Assembly (NCBI GenBank): GCA_046541195.1
Contig: JBKHDT010000054.1
Coordinates: 1 to 15,516, forward strand
Origin: JBKHDT01 sp046541195
GTDB taxonomy: Bacteria; Pseudomonadota; Gammaproteobacteria; Halothiobacillales; Halothiobacillaceae
Direction of reading: 5' to 3'
DNA: 15,516 bases
The notes beneath the pieces were generated by a model. It was not told where the DNA came from. It saw nothing but the letters and a program-made list of their open reading frames with translations, and ran no database searches. Positions 14,041-15,516 of this stretch are shown piece after piece. Positions within the stretch are counted from its first letter, which is position 1. Each line of letters starts with the position of its first letter. Position numbers and translations under genes: made by a program.

Positions 14041-14502
14041 ATGAAAATCGACACCCCGATGTTTGGCGCCGTCGAGATCGACGAGGAACAGGTCATCCAG
14101 TTTCCCCAGGGCCTCCCGGGCTTCGAGGACCACCACCGCTTCAAGCTGTTCCACGAAGAAGGCAAGCCGACGGTGTTCTGGCTGCAGTCACTGGACGACG
14201 CCGACCTGTTCTTTTCGGTCATTCAGCCGGAACTGCTCAATATCGGTTACGAGTTCACGCTGACCGACGAAGACGAGAAGGCGCTGGATGTATCGGATGT
14301 CTCTGACCTGTTCCTGATGGTCATCACCGCCAAGAACACCCAGGCCAGCAATCCGAACGAGAAGGTGCCGGGCAACCCGGAACTGCGCGCCAACCTCAAC
14401 GGCCCGCTGATCATCAACAGCCGCAGCCGCAAGGGCATCCAGAAGGCGCTGCCCAAGCTTGATCGCTTCACCGTCCTCAAGGAAGCGGCCGACGAGGACT
14501 GA
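14041..14502 (+). CDS. fliW: Flagellar assembly factor FliW (CsrA antagonist family)
   Basis: In Bacillus and Campylobacter FliW is a small cytosolic protein that binds either flagellin or CsrA, so that free flagellin levels control CsrA repression of flagellin mRNA. This product has 153 residues and the family blocks: FGAVEIDEEQVIQFPQGLPG (8-27) then FED, FWLQSLDDADLFFSVIQP (46-63), a central acidic stretch, and RANLNGPLIINSRSRKGIQ (116-134). Compared with the Bacillus form it has an apparent insertion around 103-116 (SNPNEKVPGNPELR) and a charged tail. AAAGGA stands ten bases before the ATG. It is monocistronic, with its own terminator, and neither csrA nor flagellar genes are beside it, so a flagellar role here is inferred from family only. 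Confidence 0.9.
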   Translation: MKIDTPMFGAVEIDEEQVIQFPQGLPGFEDHHRFKLFHEEGKPTVFWLQSLDDADLFFSVIQPELLNIGYEFTLTDEDEKALDVSDVSDLFLMVITAKNTQASNPNEKVPGNPELRANLNGPLIINSRSRKGIQKALPKLDRFTVLKEAADED

Positions 14503-14568
14503 TCGCGGCCGCGGCAGAAGCCTTTGGGCCGAACAGGCCCTGCGGCGGGCGCCCGAGAAGATCCACCC

Positions 14569-14603
14569 GTGCCGGGGCGACAGGTCGTCCCGGCATTTTC
14601 TTT
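14569..14603 (+). terminator. Intrinsic terminator after fliW
   Basis: A nine-pair stem GCCGGGGCG (14571-14579) / CGTCCCGGC (14586-14594) with one G-U pair and a six-base loop, extended by one more pair (T14570-A14595), runs into TTTTCTTT. It lies 67 bp after the fliW stop in the right orientation and closes the fliW transcript. Confidence 0.85.
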
Positions 14604-15092
14604 GTCCGGCTGTCCAGCCGGGCATGCAACCCGCACGCCCCACGCATATCCAGGTGCACCCAAAGCCTGCCGCCCGTCGGCTTGCCGTGTCGGGCCGATT
14701 CGTGCCCCGGGCCCGGGGCCAGAGAAGCGATTCGCGTGCCCCTGTCGTCGCAAAAAACGGCCGGCATCCTGCCCCGGAACCACTGATCCGGCGGGCCGGC
14801 CCACTCTTGTTTTTCTGGCTGGATTCAGTAAAGCTGTTCGCTGATGGACGCTTCATGCATCGCACTTTACCGGGCCGACGGGGCCTGGCAGACCGGGTCT
14901 GGCCGGTGCCGAAAAGCCGAGAGGGAAATCCTGCCTGACACGGACCTTTGCACTTCGCGGGATCAGTGATGGCTTCAAATGGTGTGCAATCAGCGGCGAC
15001 TGCCGCCAGATCCTGCCCTTTGCGGCAGGCCGCCCCAAGTCTGACAGGCTTTCGATGTGGTCGGAAGCCGTGGAAGTGACAGGACCCCGACG
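14604..15092. other. Non-coding gap before the right-hand gene
   Basis: No credible gene is seen in these 489 bp; the open frames on both strands lack family resemblance. The segment contains a perfect 16-bp palindrome (14704-14719) flanked by a near-identical direct repeat (14696-14708 and 14728-14742), a weak promoter-like pair TTGTTT (14807-14812) and TAAAGC (14829-14834) with 16-base spacing, and overlapping hairpins at 14993-15029 just before the right-hand gene. Confidence 0.5.
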
Positions 15093-15516
15093 TTGATCGA
15101 GTCACAAAGCACCAGCCTTGAGGCCGCACGAAACGCCACGCTCGCGTATCTCAACGCGCTGTTCACCCGGCGCGACCTGCAGGCGGTCTCGGAAATGCTG
15201 AGCGAGCACTTCACCGGCATCGGCACCGGGCTGGGGGAATTCGCGCCCGATCGCGCCAGCGGCCTGGATCTGTATCGTCAGGATATCGAAGCCATACCGG
15301 ACCCGGTCGCATTCACGCTGCGCAAGCTGGATCTGAAGGTCGGGCAGGACGGCGCCACGGTTTCCCTGGCGCTGCTTGATCTCTCTGCGCAGGTCGGCTT
15401 ACACCGGCTGGAGATGAAGGACCTGCGCCTGAGCCTGGTGTGGACGGGGCTGCCGAACCGCCCAAGGGTACTGCATCTGCATATTTCGCTGCCCACCCAG
15501 CTACATGGCCACGACG
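15093..15516 (+). CDS. Protein with N-terminal NTF2/SnoaL-like domain, probably a signalling protein, 3' end cut by window edge
   Basis: The first 141 codons are visible. They form an NTF2-like (SnoaL-type) fold by sequence pattern: a helix ARNATLAYLNALFTRRDLQA, then VSEMLSEHFTGIGTGLGEF, alternating strands (FTLRKLDLKV, ATVSLALLDLSAQV), LRLSLVWTG and a closing strand LHLHISLPTQLHG. From memory of the family, this domain variant with HISLP near its end is common as the N-terminal input module of GGDEF, histidine-kinase or cyclase proteins, with the output domain after a coiled coil; the output domain is beyond the window. The TTG at 15093 is chosen because AGGA lies eight bases upstream; a GTG at 15057 in frame is the alternative, and a stop precedes it at 15042. 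No signal peptide or membrane segment is visible so far. Confidence 0.7.
   Translation, partial: MIESQSTSLEAARNATLAYLNALFTRRDLQAVSEMLSEHFTGIGTGLGEFAPDRASGLDLYRQDIEAIPDPVAFTLRKLDLKVGQDGATVSLALLDLSAQVGLHRLEMKDLRLSLVWTGLPNRPRVLHLHISLPTQLHGHD

Noticed and set aside
14750..14802. Minus-strand terminator (GC stem and six Ts) right of fliW
   Set aside because: The stem pairs only across a long internal segment and no minus-strand gene upstream would need it.
14188..15129. A 313-codon minus-strand frame antisense to the end of fliW and the following gap
   Set aside because: It runs through the fliW terminator and the palindromic segment, with no domain pattern; it is explained by GC bias.

Overview
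The window is G+C-rich chromosomal DNA from a Gram-negative bacterium, most likely a gammaproteobacterium. It carries two gene strings typical of that class, rpsB-tsf-pyrH-frr-uppS-cdsA-dxr and pyrG-kdsA-eno-ftsB-ispD-ispF. KdsA implies lipopolysaccharide, and the stacked GTGA/ATGA overlaps and coding-strand GC bias are those of a native core region, not of transferred DNA. I cannot name the genus. No tRNA, rRNA, CRISPR array, insertion sequence or phage gene is visible.

Layout on the minus strand, right to left: a UDP-sugar dehydrogenase (12105-13460); a sigma70-type promoter overlapping its stop codon; the six-gene block pyrG, kdsA, eno, ftsB, ispD, ispF (11835 down to 6424); a 544-bp non-coding gap holding a REP-like element, a strong rpsB promoter with a G+C-rich discriminator, and an rpsB leader; then rpsB, tsf, pyrH, frr, uppS, cdsA and dxr, which runs off the left edge. 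On the plus strand at the right end are fliW (14041-14502) with its own promoter-like upstream region and terminator, and, after a 590-bp gap, the first 141 codons of a protein with an NTF2/SnoaL-like input domain that is cut by the window edge.

The genes cover translation (S2, EF-Ts, RRF), nucleotide supply (UMP kinase, CTP synthase), the MEP isoprenoid pathway (dxr, ispD, ispF), and envelope building: undecaprenyl-PP for peptidoglycan and O-antigen, CDP-diacylglycerol for phospholipid, Kdo-8-P for LPS core, UDP-glucuronate for polysaccharide, and FtsB for septation. CTP from PyrG is consumed by IspD and CdsA (and by Kdo activation), enolase supplies PEP to KdsA, and isoprenoids from Dxr/IspD/IspF feed UppS, so the grouping is metabolically coherent.

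The less ordinary parts are: (i) the direct joining of these two clusters; (ii) a KdsA with the complete metal-ligand set of the metal-dependent class; (iii) the 580-bp ugd/fliW divergent region, which holds a TTGACA element, a structured ~90-nt segment ending in seven Ts, and five ANGGA (CsrA-type) motifs on the fliW strand, the last being its ribosome binding site; and (iv) an orphan fliW without csrA or flagellar genes next to it. No clearly unprecedented multi-gene system is present; the fliW upstream region is the best candidate for something undescribed.
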